From Legionella quateirensis (GTDB taxonomy: Bacteria; Pseudomonadota; Gammaproteobacteria; Legionellales; Legionellaceae), in contig NZ_LNYR01000031.1 of assembly GCF_001467955.1 (NCBI RefSeq), positions 21,064 through 85,063 of the forward strand: a stretch of DNA of 64,000 nucleotides, written 5' to 3'. The position numbers were made by a program, and so were the translations under genes. Below are positions 9,335 through 20,300 of this stretch, piece after piece; positions within the stretch are counted from its first letter, which is position 1; each line of letters begins with the position of its first letter. The notes below the pieces were generated by a model. The model was given only the letters and a program-made list of their open reading frames with translations. It had not been told where the DNA came from and searched no databases.

Positions 9335-9811
9335 GTGTACTATCAAGATCGGCACATAGTCTGGTTTAAAAAAACCATCATTATTTTTTGGACTCTTTGG
9401 TGGATTTTGACATTTTGGACTGATTTTATTGGTATGTTTGCTCATTTGCAGTTGATTAAAGAAAGTTGGGCTCCCGATGCTAATTATCCATTTCTGGTCG
9501 AATCTTTAAAAATGTATCAGGTACCCGCTTTGGTTCCACAGCTGTGTTTTGCCGGGATCATGATATGGTCATTCATTTCCTCACTCGCGTTTATCTGGAC
9601 CTGTCTTGCTATGAATCAGGAAACCGAGCGATGGATGAAAAGAGCGGATACAGCCTTTATTATTTCACTCAGTTTTTGGTTAGCGATGTTTTTAGCAGAT
9701 CAATTGATTATGAAATTTGATTTGGAAGAAAACCATATGGTACAAGGAGGGTTTCAATTATTAACCTATCTGGCACTCTATATTCTTCCAACAGGTACTA
9801 ATGACAGTTGA
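9335..9811 (+). CDS. Four-helix integral membrane protein, unknown function
   Basis: A 158-aa protein starting at GTG 9335 with a weak ribosome site. Four hydrophobic stretches (about 11-33, 60-90, 103-120, 135-150), rich in Trp near the N-terminus (FWTLWWILTFWTDF), suggest a small inner-membrane protein. I do not recognise a family. It is co-directional with its neighbours, but the gaps are too long to call an operon. Confidence 0.55.
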   Translation: MYYQDRHIVWFKKTIIIFWTLWWILTFWTDFIGMFAHLQLIKESWAPDANYPFLVESLKMYQVPALVPQLCFAGIMIWSFISSLAFIWTCLAMNQETERWMKRADTAFIISLSFWLAMFLADQLIMKFDLEENHMVQGGFQLLTYLALYILPTGTNDS

Positions 9812-9978
9812 TTTATCCTGTTAACTATTCACCTTCATTGATAGAGACACTTGAAGAGGTAGTTATAAAGAGTCAGTAAATAGTCTAAATCGATATTATT
9901 ACATCCATTAAGCGCAATTGTTTGACAATATGTTCTACCCCTTCTAGATTTATAATAACGTCAAAAGGGATTTATTGT

Positions 9979-10710
9979 ATGAAATTGTGTATTTGTATCA
10001 TTTTATTGTGCAGTACAGTTATTGTTTACAGTGCTCCAATAAATGTTGGCGTCATGGGGTTTGCTCCTCCTTTTTCTACTTCGACCGATGGTGGTAAAAG
10101 TTTTTACGGGTTTCATATAGATTTAATGAATGAACTTTGTAAGCGTAGTAAGCTCAAATGCGCCTATAAAGCGACAAAATTAGCGGATCAGATTAAATCA
10201 CTCAATCAAGGTACTATTGATTTAGTGTTCTCGGCTATTCCAATAGAAAAAACCAGCACAGTAGATTTTATATATAGCTTGCCTTATATAAACAGTGATG
10301 CTCAATTTGTAACTTTAAAAAATAATGATACGATTAATAGCTTAAAGGATATTAAGAATCTGACTATAGGTGTTTTAACGAGTACCTTATATTATTCTTT
10401 TATTAATTCCCAATTTAGTTCGAAAGACGTAATCAAACAATTCTCAACCATGCCTGATTTAATTTCTGCACTGGTAAACAAGAATGTCGACGTTATTATT
10501 TTAAATAACAATGTGGCTCGATTTATAACTCTTAATGATATGCGTAAATTTAAGTTAGTAGGCTCTCCCATACCTTTAGGAAATGGTTATGGTGTATTAG
10601 CACTTAAAAAGAATAAGAAATTGATCAATAAAATTAATTCAGCTTTATTACAAATGGAGTCTGATGGCTCTTATCTTGCCATTTATAACAATTATTTCAA
10701 TCATGAGTGA
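9979..10710 (+). CDS. Periplasmic amino-acid-type solute-binding protein (SBP family 3)
   Basis: A 243-aa protein with a signal peptide (MKLCICIILLCSTVIVYS) followed by a family-3 binding fold. Characteristic segments are NVGVMGFAPPFS, FYGFHIDLMNELCKR, GTIDLVFSAIPIEKTSTVDFIYS, NLTIGVLTSTLY and NVDVIILNNN. These proteins bind amino acids or related small molecules for ABC importers. No ABC permease or ATPase gene is adjacent, so its partner is elsewhere or it acts alone. The start was moved to ATG 9979 because an AAGGGA site precedes it and the signal peptide begins there. Confidence 0.8.
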   Translation: MKLCICIILLCSTVIVYSAPINVGVMGFAPPFSTSTDGGKSFYGFHIDLMNELCKRSKLKCAYKATKLADQIKSLNQGTIDLVFSAIPIEKTSTVDFIYSLPYINSDAQFVTLKNNDTINSLKDIKNLTIGVLTSTLYYSFINSQFSSKDVIKQFSTMPDLISALVNKNVDVIILNNNVARFITLNDMRKFKLVGSPIPLGNGYGVLALKKNKKLINKINSALLQMESDGSYLAIYNNYFNHE

Positions 10711-10821
10711 AATAAAATAGCGATTAACCCTCCAGTACAATTGATTAGTCTTCGATATCAATCTTGTAGATTAATATAAAAAGAATTAATCTTGGTTCCT
10801 GCAAATATACTAAGGATGGAT

Positions 10822-11421
10822 ATGAAAATTATGGTGATAGGCGGTACCGGATTAATCGGTTCAGCGGTAGTTGAAGAATTAAAACCTCGTCATGAGGTTA
10901 TATGCGTCGGTCATTCCAGTGGCGATTACACCGTAAATATAGAAGATCCTAAAACGATAAAAACACTGTATCAAAAAGTTGGTCGAGTAGATGCTGTAGT
11001 CCTGACTACGGGACGAGTAACTTTTCTTGGTTTATCCCAAATGACTACCAGCGATTTTAATGTGGGATTAAACAGTAAGCTGATGGGGCAGGTTAATTGC
11101 GTCTTATTGGGTTTGGACTATTTGAATGATGCGGGGTCTTTTACACTGACCAGTGGTATTTTAAATCACGATCCTATTGCTGCAGGTGCTTCTGCTGCAA
11201 TGGTTAATGGCGGCATTGATGGATTTGTTACAGCTGCAGCCATCGAAATGCCCAGAGGAATTCGGATTAATGCGGTAAGTCCAACCGTAGTAACCGAAGC
11301 AATGGATGTCTATGGTTCTTATTTTCGCGGATACGAGCCTGTTCCAGTTGAACGTGTAGCTCGTGCGTTCAGTAAAAGTGTGGAAGGATTACAGACTGGA
11401 ACAATATATCATGCTCGATAA
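10822..11421 (+). CDS. Atypical short-chain dehydrogenase lacking the YxxxK pair
   Basis: A 199-aa Rossmann protein with cofactor loop GGTGLIGSAV at the N-terminus, VVLTTGRV, TSGIL and the C-terminal INAVSP motif of SDRs. Where classical SDRs carry Y-x-x-x-K, this one reads GASAAMVNGGIDG, so both catalytic residues are absent. It belongs to the short SDR subgroup with this degenerate site that is common in proteobacteria. ATG 10822 is preceded by AAGGA; an upstream TTG at 10792 is unlikely. The role is unknown; it could bind NAD(P) or use other residues. Confidence 0.75.
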   Translation: MKIMVIGGTGLIGSAVVEELKPRHEVICVGHSSGDYTVNIEDPKTIKTLYQKVGRVDAVVLTTGRVTFLGLSQMTTSDFNVGLNSKLMGQVNCVLLGLDYLNDAGSFTLTSGILNHDPIAAGASAAMVNGGIDGFVTAAAIEMPRGIRINAVSPTVVTEAMDVYGSYFRGYEPVPVERVARAFSKSVEGLQTGTIYHAR

Positions 11422-11455
11422 TTTCGGGCATACATCGTGATTGGGTAGAACTCTG

Positions 11456-12073
11456 TCAGGTAATCATGAACGGATCATTGTCTGGGTCTGTATTAAGGGT
11501 ATATTCTGCTTTTCTAGCGATATCATTGCGGACTGATTCACCAAACAATCGTGAAATAACATAGAGACTCATGTCAATGCCAGCTGAAATTCCTGATGAG
11601 GTAATGATTTTGCCATCCTCTACCCAGCGTGCTTTTTTTATCCATTGAACCTGTTTACTTTGTTGCGTCACCCACTCAAAAGCCAGTTTGTTTGTTGTTG
11701 CCTTATGTCCATCAAGTATACCGGCTTTAGCAAGTAATGCGGCTCCTGTACAGACAGATAAGATAATTTCAGCTTTGACACAGCGATTTTGAAGCCAATG
11801 AATTAATGGTTCATTATAAATTTCTGTTCGTGTTCCCATGCCGCCTGGAACGAGCAGAAGATCCAAATGAGGAGCTTCGTGCCAGCTGTAGTCAGAGAGG
11901 ACTGATTGCCCTTGTGCTGATTTTATCAATCCCTTTTGCTCGGAAATCAATATACAGTTCAGGTAATTGGGGATCATTCCGAACATTTCCAGCGGCCCAA
12001 ATACATCGAGTGTTTCAAAATTGGGAAACAGTACTATTCCCAGGTTTTTAACTGAAGTTTTATGTGGATTCAT
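11456..12073 (-). CDS. DJ-1/PfpI-family protein (isonitrile-hydratase-like)
   Basis: A 205-aa class I glutamine-amidotransferase-like fold. It has the early acidic residue in VFGPLEMFG, LLLVPGGMGTR, the nucleophile elbow SVCTGAALLAKAG with the reactive Cys, and TTNKLAFEWV after it. The CTGA elbow and missing AraC DNA-binding domain resemble stand-alone isonitrile hydratase or ThiJ-type proteins rather than the transcriptional regulators. It may act on small electrophiles; the substrate is not deducible. It is transcribed leftward, convergent with the SDR at 10822-11421. Confidence 0.75.
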   Translation of the reverse strand: MNPHKTSVKNLGIVLFPNFETLDVFGPLEMFGMIPNYLNCILISEQKGLIKSAQGQSVLSDYSWHEAPHLDLLLVPGGMGTRTEIYNEPLIHWLQNRCVKAEIILSVCTGAALLAKAGILDGHKATTNKLAFEWVTQQSKQVQWIKKARWVEDGKIITSSGISAGIDMSLYVISRLFGESVRNDIARKAEYTLNTDPDNDPFMIT

Positions 12074-12115
12074 AAGCTAATCCTGATTTTTATAAAGATG
12101 TTTTGGGCATTCAAT

Positions 12116-12577
12116 TTATTGAATACCAAACCAACCCCCTGTATCACCGCCTCCCCAACAAGCACTGTTTTTACAATTCGGTATTTTATCGGCACAAAGT
12201 TGTGTAAAGGTCTCAGAGGCACTGATATCCTTACCCTTATAGCCATCAGGTTGGCAAATACGTTCTACATAGTGTCCCTTAACTCGAATTTGACCCATTA
12301 CTGATATGGTTGCAGAAACAGAGTACACACCTGGGTTATGCGAATAACAGGCTACATAGCAACCAGGCGGTTCAAAATAACTGTTGTCCGTCGGTAACAG
12401 TACCTGAGTGGCTCCAGGGTATGGGTGATTAATTACTTGAGTATCTTTAAGAATATACACAGGAAAGGGTGAAGGTAACAGAGTAAAATTGGGATCTAAA
12501 ATTGTTCCTGTAGTTCCCAGGGCAAAAGTTTGGAGGCACAATACAATTCCTGAGAGATACCAAACGGTTTTGTTCAT
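12116..12577 (-). CDS. Cysteine-rich secreted protein, unknown function
   Basis: A 153-aa protein I do not recognise. It starts at ATG 12577 (MNKTVWYLSGIVLCLQTFALG), which gives a clean signal peptide. The mature part is Cys- and Gly-rich: PGCYVACYSH, ERICQPDGYKGKD, LCADKIPNCKNSACWGGG. That spacing suggests several disulfides in an exported small domain. A longer in-frame start upstream would bury the signal peptide and is less likely. Confidence 0.6.
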   Translation of the reverse strand: MNKTVWYLSGIVLCLQTFALGTTGTILDPNFTLLPSPFPVYILKDTQVINHPYPGATQVLLPTDNSYFEPPGCYVACYSHNPGVYSVSATISVMGQIRVKGHYVERICQPDGYKGKDISASETFTQLCADKIPNCKNSACWGGGDTGGWFGIQ

Positions 12578-12669
12578 AATAATTATCCAGATGGGTCCGC
12601 TTAGTTGATTATAGCCTAAGGATGGTACAACGTAGATCACAGTTCGTTTGGTTTTATATGAGTCTTGCT

Positions 12670-13923
12670 TTACATCGGCTGCGCTGGTTCATTTTTTGGA
12701 TGATACCATTTCTTTCCTTCAATCAACCGAGCGATCATCATACTGCTTACGCTATTACCTGTTACATTGAGCATGGTTGCGAGGGGGTCAATGATGATGC
12801 TGATGGCTGCGATTGCTATTAAAACTGAGGGAGGAAAACCGTAAACATTCAGGATCAATAATTCCCCAAGCATTCCTCCACTTGGAATTGCTCCCATGAC
12901 AGTACCAACCAACAGGGATACACCTAACGCAGTGAGAATAACCGGTAATTCGGAAAAATTTAATTGAAATACCCCAAACAGAAAAGCAATTTTAAAAATC
13001 CCACCAATCACTGAGCCGTCTTTATGAATAATGGTTCCAAGTGGTATTGCAGTTTCATAAATTTCAGGAGCAACGCTCATTTGTTTTGTAGCTGCTAAAT
13101 TCGCTGGAATACTTGCCGCACTACTGCAGGTCGCAATTGCAGTAATCATGGGAAGGAAGATATTGCTCCAGAATAATTTGATCCCGTAACTTTTCCCGGC
13201 TAAATAGGCATACCAGGTGAAGAACACTAAAAAATAAAGCAGGCCAGAAGCATAATACAATACGGTGATACGAATGTAGCTGTCCAGCAATTGTGTTCCC
13301 AATTCACTTACCAATACAGCGAAATAAGCAAAAAATCCGATAGGGGCGTAATACATGATTAGCCCAAAAACCTTCATGAATATTTCTTCACCTGATTGTA
13401 AAAAAGTTCTAAATGCTGCTCCATTTTCCTTAGAGCCAGCGACTGCGAGACCAACCAGAATCGAGAAGACGACTAAAGCAAGAATGTGCTCATGTGATAA
13501 TAATTTGGAAAAATCAGACACGGTGAATATATTGGAAATTTGGCTGGAAAAACTGATCGTATTCATCTGTTTTGGCATAACCAATTGCAACGATACTCCT
13601 TCAGCAGGAGGGAATAATTGTACGGTGATCATTGCGTACATTGCTGCCATTAGTCCCGTAAAAAGAAATACTACTGTCATATAAAACATTATTGACCCAA
13701 GTGTTCCTATGGAACCGGCGCGAGCAATTGCAGATGAGACACTGAAGAAGATCAATGGAACTATTGCGGTAAAAATCAAATTAAGAAAAATATCGCCAAA
13801 CGGTTTTAACCACAGAGCATCGCCATGATCAAGAAATGATCCTGTTAAACCACCCATCACGATTGATATGACTAAAATAATGGGGAAGGTATACGATTTT
13901 AAGGTTTTGTACTGTGTTATCAC
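12670..13923 (-). CDS. Dicarboxylate/amino acid:cation symporter (GltP/DAACS family)
   Basis: A 417-aa inner-membrane carrier for acidic amino acids or C4-dicarboxylates driven by H+ or Na+. The two re-entrant loops are visible (TCSSAASIPANLA and GAIPSGGML), along with the IIHKDGSVIGG helix and the substrate helix DPLATMLNVTGNSV. In characterised members the last motif reads NVTGD; here the Asp is Asn, which could alter cation coupling or specificity. It starts at GTG 13923. A two-hairpin gap separates it from the upstream valS. Confidence 0.85.
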   Translation of the reverse strand: MITQYKTLKSYTFPIILVISIVMGGLTGSFLDHGDALWLKPFGDIFLNLIFTAIVPLIFFSVSSAIARAGSIGTLGSIMFYMTVVFLFTGLMAAMYAMITVQLFPPAEGVSLQLVMPKQMNTISFSSQISNIFTVSDFSKLLSHEHILALVVFSILVGLAVAGSKENGAAFRTFLQSGEEIFMKVFGLIMYYAPIGFFAYFAVLVSELGTQLLDSYIRITVLYYASGLLYFLVFFTWYAYLAGKSYGIKLFWSNIFLPMITAIATCSSAASIPANLAATKQMSVAPEIYETAIPLGTIIHKDGSVIGGIFKIAFLFGVFQLNFSELPVILTALGVSLLVGTVMGAIPSGGMLGELLILNVYGFPPSVLIAIAAISIIIDPLATMLNVTGNSVSSMMIARLIEGKKWYHPKNEPAQPM

Positions 13924-13953
13924 TCGCCAGAGCTTCCTTTCGTTTGAAGAGAA

Positions 13954-14044
13954 CTAGTCCAACGTTTCACTGAATCGGAGCCACTCAGGACAGAATCAGT
14001 GAGTCGTTGTACTAGGCATTACTCAAATATTTCTTGAGCAATGC
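13954..14044 (-). terminator. Two adjacent hairpins between valS and the GltP-type gene
   Basis: The first has arms 13954-13973 and 13996-14015 (17 of 20 paired). The second has gcattactcaa (14016-14026) against ttgagcaatgc (14034-14044). Together they sit just past the valS stop on the minus strand and probably end or process that transcript. There is no clear T-run, so Rho-independence is uncertain. Confidence 0.4.
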
Positions 14045-14057
14045 ATGTCTTATGTGA

Positions 14058-16823
14058 TTATAAAGTTTCAATCCTGATTTTATGCTGTAATAGTTTGTCT
14101 TTGGCTATTTGAGCCTGAGAAAGTTTTTCCTGTTCCTTGGCAATAATTTCTGCAGGAGCTTTATCAGTGAATTTGGGATTATTTAATTTGCCTTGTGCAA
14201 GATTAATATCTTTATCCAGTTTGGCTACTTCTTTCGCCAGACGAACTAATTCAGCTTCTTTATCAATTAAATTGGCCATTGGAATGAGTAATTCGATTTC
14301 ACCCAAAACAGCTGTTGCTGAAACCGGGATTTTTTCATCAGCAGCCAGATAATGTATATCAGTCACTTTGCTGAGTGCCTTAAGTGTTTGCTGATATTTT
14401 TCAACGCGTTTTTTTAATGTGGGCGTTATATTACGAATCGATAACGGGATTAATTTAGCAGGTGAAATAGACATCTCACTACGAATGGTACGGATGGCTT
14501 GAATCGCTGATTTGAGCCAATCCAGTTCTTCCTCAATGGTATCATTGATAAATTGTTCATCGACCTGAGGATAGCTGCTTAGCATAATGCTATTGCCATT
14601 TTCATTAGTAAATTTGGTAGTTCTATGCCAAATTTCTTCTGTTATAAAAGGCATTAAAGGATGGAGTAATTTTAATATCTGATCCAGCACATGGATTAGG
14701 GTTCTGCGAGTGCCTCTTTTCATAGCGCTCAGTGCATTTTCATCCTGTAATACAGGTTTGGATAATTCCAGATACCAGTCACAATACTCATGCCATACGA
14801 ATTCATAAAGAGTATTTGCTAATAAATCAAATCTATAGGTTTCAAAATAATGATGTACTTTGTCTATAGTTCGTTGCAAACGTGACAGTATCCATTGATC
14901 GGCAGGGCTGTATTGGAACGCGCCATCCCCAAAATCAATTTGTTCTTCATCGGTATTAAGTAACACATAGCGGGCTGCATTCCATAATTTATTACAGAAG
15001 TTTCGATATCCCTCAACACGTCCTATGTCAAAACGTACGTTACGGCCGGTTGATGCAAGCGAGCAATAGGTGAAACGTAATGCATCGGTACCGTAAGCGT
15101 TAATGCCTTCAGGAAATTCCTTGCGGGTTGCTTTAATAATTTTGTCACGAACAGAGGTGAGCATGAGATTGGAAGTTCGTTTTGCAACAAGTGATTCAAT
15201 ATCTATTCCATCGATTATATCCAGAGGATCAAGAACGTTTCCTTTGGATTTGGACATCTTGTGTCCTTCACTGTCTCGAATTAAACCTGTAATAAAGATG
15301 TCTTTAAAGGGAATTTTTCCTGTAAATTTCAAGCCCATCATGATCATGCGGGCTACCCAGAAAAATATAATATCAAATCCTGTAACCAGTACTGAGGTCG
15401 GATAGAACTGATCCAGTTCAGGAGTACGTTCAGGCCAACCCAGTGTTGAAAATGGCCATAGTGCGGATGAAAACCAGGTATCCAGAACATCTTCATCCTG
15501 CTTTAGTGGTGTGGCATCATCAATTTTATATTTAAAACGAACGTCATTTTCACTGTAACCCACATAAATATTACCATGGTTATCATACCAGGCTGGAATT
15601 CTGTGTCCCCACCACAATTGGCGGCTGATACACCAGTCTTCGATATTATCCATCCATTGATAATAGGTTTTAGTCCAGGTCTCAGGTATAAAACGGATCT
15701 CTCCCTTTTTAACTGCGGCTATGGCCGGCTCAGCTAATGGTTTGGTTTTTACATACCATTGGTCTGTTAATAAAGGTTCGATAACTACATTGGATTTTTC
15801 GCCACGTGGTACTTTTAATTGATGCGGTTCAGTTTTAATCAGTGCTCCAGTTTGTTCCAAATCCTTAATGATTTGCTCACGGGCAACAAATCGGTCCATA
15901 CCCTGATATTTTAATGGCGCATTTTTATTAATTGTTGCTTTCTTGGTTAAGATATTGATTAACGGTAATTGATGCCGTTTGCCAACTTCATGATCATTAA
16001 AATCATGTGCTGGTGTTATTTTGACGCAGCCACTGCCAAATTCCATGTCCACATAGTCATCGGCTATAATGGGGATAGTTCTATCGCAAAGTGGCAGATG
16101 AACCTGTTTGCCAATCAGATGTTTGAATCGTGGATCTTCCGGGTGGACTGCCACTGCAGAGTCACCAAGAAGGGTCTCTGGCCGTGTGGTCGCGACTACT
16201 ACAAACTCATCGGAATCAACCACTGGATAGCGAATATGCCAAAGTGATCCTTCTTCCTCTTCAGAAAGTACTTCAAGATCAGAAACAGCAGTACCGAGTT
16301 TGGGATCCCAGTTGACCAGACGAGTACCACGGTAGATCAATCCTTCATCATGGAGTTGAACAAATACTTTTTGAACAGCTGCCGACAGGCCTTCATCCAT
16401 AGTGAACCGTTCGCGGCTCCAATCCACTGATGCCCCAATACGTCTCATTTGCTGGGTAATGGTGTTTCCTGATTCATTTTTCCATTTCCACACGTACTCA
16501 AGAAATTGCTCGCGAGTGAGATCTTTTCTGGAGATACCTTGTGCTTCTAATTGACGCTCAACGACGAGTTGAGTAGAAATACCGGCATGATCCGTTCCAG
16601 GTTGCCACAGAGTTTTGTCTCCAAGCATGCGATGATAGCGAGTTAAAGCATCCATGATGGTGTGTTGAAAACCATGTCCCATATGCAGACTACCTGTAAC
16701 ATTGGGAGGAGGGAGCATAATGCTGAATCGCTTTCCATCACCTCGGGGTTGAAAGTAATGGTGACTTTCCCATTTCTTGTAGGAAGCCTGTTCTATGGCT
16801 TCGGGGGAATAGGTTTTATCCAT
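14058..16823 (-). CDS. valS: Valyl-tRNA synthetase
   Basis: Charges tRNA-Val with valine. A 921-aa class Ia enzyme of normal length. It has HIGH as [14 protein letters not shown] near residue 40, the CP1 editing domain ([10 protein letters not shown]), the [15 protein letters not shown] signature, KMSKS as [10 protein letters not shown], an anticodon-binding domain, and the C-terminal coiled coil ([18 protein letters not shown]). Start [12 protein letters not shown] is the family norm. It is transcribed leftward and sits between transport genes. Confidence 0.97.
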   Translation of the reverse strand: MDKTYSPEAIEQASYKKWESHHYFQPRGDGKRFSIMLPPPNVTGSLHMGHGFQHTIMDALTRYHRMLGDKTLWQPGTDHAGISTQLVVERQLEAQGISRKDLTREQFLEYVWKWKNESGNTITQQMRRIGASVDWSRERFTMDEGLSAAVQKVFVQLHDEGLIYRGTRLVNWDPKLGTAVSDLEVLSEEEEGSLWHIRYPVVDSDEFVVVATTRPETLLGDSAVAVHPEDPRFKHLIGKQVHLPLCDRTIPIIADDYVDMEFGSGCVKITPAHDFNDHEVGKRHQLPLINILTKKATINKNAPLKYQGMDRFVAREQIIKDLEQTGALIKTEPHQLKVPRGEKSNVVIEPLLTDQWYVKTKPLAEPAIAAVKKGEIRFIPETWTKTYYQWMDNIEDWCISRQLWWGHRIPAWYDNHGNIYVGYSENDVRFKYKIDDATPLKQDEDVLDTWFSSALWPFSTLGWPERTPELDQFYPTSVLVTGFDIIFFWVARMIMMGLKFTGKIPFKDIFITGLIRDSEGHKMSKSKGNVLDPLDIIDGIDIESLVAKRTSNLMLTSVRDKIIKATRKEFPEGINAYGTDALRFTYCSLASTGRNVRFDIGRVEGYRNFCNKLWNAARYVLLNTDEEQIDFGDGAFQYSPADQWILSRLQRTIDKVHHYFETYRFDLLANTLYEFVWHEYCDWYLELSKPVLQDENALSAMKRGTRRTLIHVLDQILKLLHPLMPFITEEIWHRTTKFTNENGNSIMLSSYPQVDEQFINDTIEEELDWLKSAIQAIRTIRSEMSISPAKLIPLSIRNITPTLKKRVEKYQQTLKALSKVTDIHYLAADEKIPVSATAVLGEIELLIPMANLIDKEAELVRLAKEVAKLDKDINLAQGKLNNPKFTDKAPAEIIAKEQEKLSQAQIAKDKLLQHKIRIETL

Positions 16824-16973
16824 GTTTGAGCCTGTACTGGTAAAACAGAGAATATTATCACAGACTAAGGGATCATGGCCAATATTATGGCGGATATCAT
16901 GAGGTTCATACGGGCTGTTTACTGTGGATCAGTGCCATCTGAATTGACAGCTTTATTGTAGGATAGTGATCTA

Positions 16974-17341
16974 GGGGCTGTTGATATTTCCAATTTCGAC
17001 GTCCCGCGATTTGTTCGCGGGATCCAGTTCAATTTTGATGAATACATTATGTTTGTTAATGATACTCGATCTCTGGATCCCGCGAACGAGTCCTGAGAGA
17101 TGGTCACAAAATTTAAATGTAAGATCATGTTTTTAAATAACAAATGCTAAAGTACCTACGTACCGCGCTTTATGCGCGGTATCCAGAGATGCTTAATCAA
17201 TGCATCAAACTCAAATTAAAATGTGACATGGCACTGGATACCGCGCATAAAGCGCGGTACGTAGGCGGTTTTGGCCTTGAGGATCTCTCAGGAACCAGTC
17301 GCGGGACGTTGGATATAAATAGATGAATTGTCAACACACCC
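16974..17341. mobile_element. MITE-like element with TA flanks and a nested palindromic element
   Basis: The left end ggggctgttgatatttcc starts after TA (16972-16973). The right end, read in reverse, is gggtgtgttgacaattc and is followed by TA (17342-17343). Inside, left palindrome gtcccgcgatttgttcgcgg mirrors gtcgcgggacg near the right end. Between them lies a second inverted pair, about 17152-17187 (ctacgtaccgcgctttatgc) and 17236-17271 (gcataaagcgcggtacgtag). It carries no transposase. The TA flanks suggest Tc1/IS630-type mobilisation. The right end abuts the stop codon of the RND permease gene. Confidence 0.75.
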
Positions 17342-20300
17342 TAGTGTACATCCGCGGGTTCATCAGGTTTATGACGATGATCTTCGGCAATATAGGTATA
17401 CATGGTTGGAACCACAAACAGAGTAAAGCAGGTTCCAATTAACAAGCCAGTTGCAATAACCAGACCTATATCAAATCGACTGACGGCACCTGCTCCTGTT
17501 GCAATAAGCAGAGGTACAACGCCGAAAACCATTGCTGCGGTTGTCATTAATATCGGTCTTAATCTGATTGCAGCTGCTTCCTCTACAGCGGCACGTCTAT
17601 CAAGATTTTTTTCTCGTTGCAGATGATTCGCAAAGTCAACAATCAAAATACCATGCTTACTGATAAGGCCTATTAAGGTAATCAATCCAACCTGAGTATA
17701 AATATTAATGCTTGCCAGACCTAAATTCAGGGGAATTAATGCGCCACAGATGGACATGGGCACGCTGATTAATACGATTAAAGGATCTCTGAAGCTTTCA
17801 TACTGAGCTGAAAGCACTAAAAAGATAATGACGATCGCAAACAGGAAGGCAAATACCAGAGCGCTTCCTTCCTGCATGAATTGTCTTGATTCACCACCGT
17901 AATCATAGGTAAATCCTTTAGGTAAGGTTTCATCAGCTGCTTTTTGTAAAAAGCTAAGCCCATCTCCCAAGGTTTTCCCTGGCATCATTACAGCCTGGAT
18001 GGTGGCTGAGTTTAATTGTTGGAAGTGAGTTGCGGCATTAGGTTGCGTTTTTTCAACCGGGGTTACTACTGTTGAGAGTGGAACCATAACATCGTTTGAT
18101 GTTTTAACGTAGATTTGTCCTAATTGTTCTGGCGTCAGGCGATATTTTCGATCAAGCTGGGGTATAACCTGATAACTACGGCCTTCCAGATTAAAATAGT
18201 TGATGTAGTTACCTGAAAGCGCACTGGTTAAACTGCTTCCTATCGCACGCATATCCAGCCCCATTTCTGAAGCTTTCGAACGATTTATTTGATACTCAAC
18301 CTGAGGTTGATTGAATTTGAGTGAGTTATCAATATAGATAAACAGTCCGCTTTTTTTAGCACGTTGCGTTAATTTATTCGAAACATCATATAAACTCTGG
18401 AAGTCATTTGTAGTTTTTATAACAAATTGTACTGCTGGGCCGCCACCACCACCAGGAAGAGGAGGAGGTACTATCGCAAAAGCATTTAAACCCGCAATGC
18501 TTGATAATTTATTCTGAAGAGGTTGTTTCAAGTCAAATTGGTTGGTTGATCTTTGATCCCATGGTTTCAGCACCATTCCCGAAATCGGTTGCGCCATGTT
18601 AACCGTAAAGTAATTTTCTGTTTCGGGAAAGCTTTTATAGATTTCATCAAAAGGTTTGGTAAATGCCTCTATGTAATTAAGTGTTGCAGATTGAGGCGCT
18701 ACTGCCATGACGAAGAAGAATCCTTGATCTTCATCGGGAGCTGTTTCAGCAGCAGTGTTATTATATAAATAAGGCAGCATCAAGAGAACAGCCGCAGCAA
18801 AAACAAGCATAATAGATCGTGTATCTAATAAATGATGTAATGCATTCTGGTACTTCATTTTCAGTTTATTAAATAACTCATCCAGGAAGTGTACAAATTT
18901 TCCACTGCTTATTTCTTTAGTTAATACTTTAGAGCACATCATAGGAGATAGGGTTAAGGCAATAATTCCAGAGATGATAACGGAACAGGCTAAAGTAAAA
19001 GCAAACTCTTTAAACAGAGCACCTGTCAATCCTCCCATAAATCCTATCGGGGCATATACAGCTGCTAGTGTAATCGTCATCGCGATCACTGGAGTTGCAA
19101 TTTCTCTGGCCCCTATAATGGCTGCCTCGTAAGGGGTTTTTCCCTCTTCAATATGTCTATGGACGTTCTCTACAACGACAATAGCGTCATCAACCACCAG
19201 ACCAATAGCCAGAACGAAGGCTAGCAAGGTAAGCAGATTAACGCTATACCCCAGCATGAGCATGAGAGTACATACCCCAACCAGAGAAAGCGGTATGGTG
19301 ACTACCGGAATCAGCACAGAACGAATGGATCCAAGGAATAAAAAGATAACAATAATAACGATTACCCCAGCTTCGATAATGGTATGCATCACCTCACTGA
19401 TTGACGCTCGAATAAAGGCAGTCGCATCATAAACTATTGTACCTGTTAATGATGGTGGGAATTCTTTTACGATAGAGGGCATCAGTTTTCTGGCATCGCT
19501 AATCACTGTCAGCGGGTTTGCTGTTGGGGTTGGGGTAATTGAGATAAATACCGCTTTTTTACCGTTAAAGGTTACTGAACTGTCATAATTTTGAGAGCCT
19601 AAAGTAATTTTAGCAATATCTCGAAGTCTTACTATGGAGCCTTTGGAGCTTCTTACGATGAGTTTACTGAACTCTTCTGCGTTGTTCAGATCGGTTTTCG
19701 CGGTCATATTAATTGCAACGTATTCACTTTTAGTGTTGCCCGCTGCGGTGAGGAAATTGTTACTGGCCAGTACAGATGCCACATCGGCTGGAGTAACGTT
19801 TAGAGCCGCCATTTTAATCGGATTCATGAAGATACGCATGGAGTAGGTCGCTCCGCCCAAAATATCCGCCTTGGCCACCCCATCAACAGTTTGTAACTGA
19901 GGTTGTACTACACGAGTTGCATAGTCTGTAATTTGTTGAGGCGTCATTTCCTTACTGTCCAGACTGATGTACATCAAGGCAGTAGATGAATCCGATTTTT
20001 TAAGAATCACGGGCTGTTGTGCTTCTTTGGGTAACTGATTTAGTGTTTGCTGGACTTTACTCATTACGTCTGTAAAAGCGATTTGGGGATCAAAATTCAG
20101 TTTTATGGTGAGGGTGATGGTACTCAGACCTTGATCACTGGTTGATGTCATGTAGTCTATGCCTTCAGCGCTTGCTACAGAACTTTCCAGGGGTGAAGTA
20201 ATAAAACCGGCAATCAACTCTGCGTCAGCGCCGGGATAGGCGGTAATAATGGTGATTACCGTATTATCCATACGTGGGTATTGACGAATCTGCATTTTAT

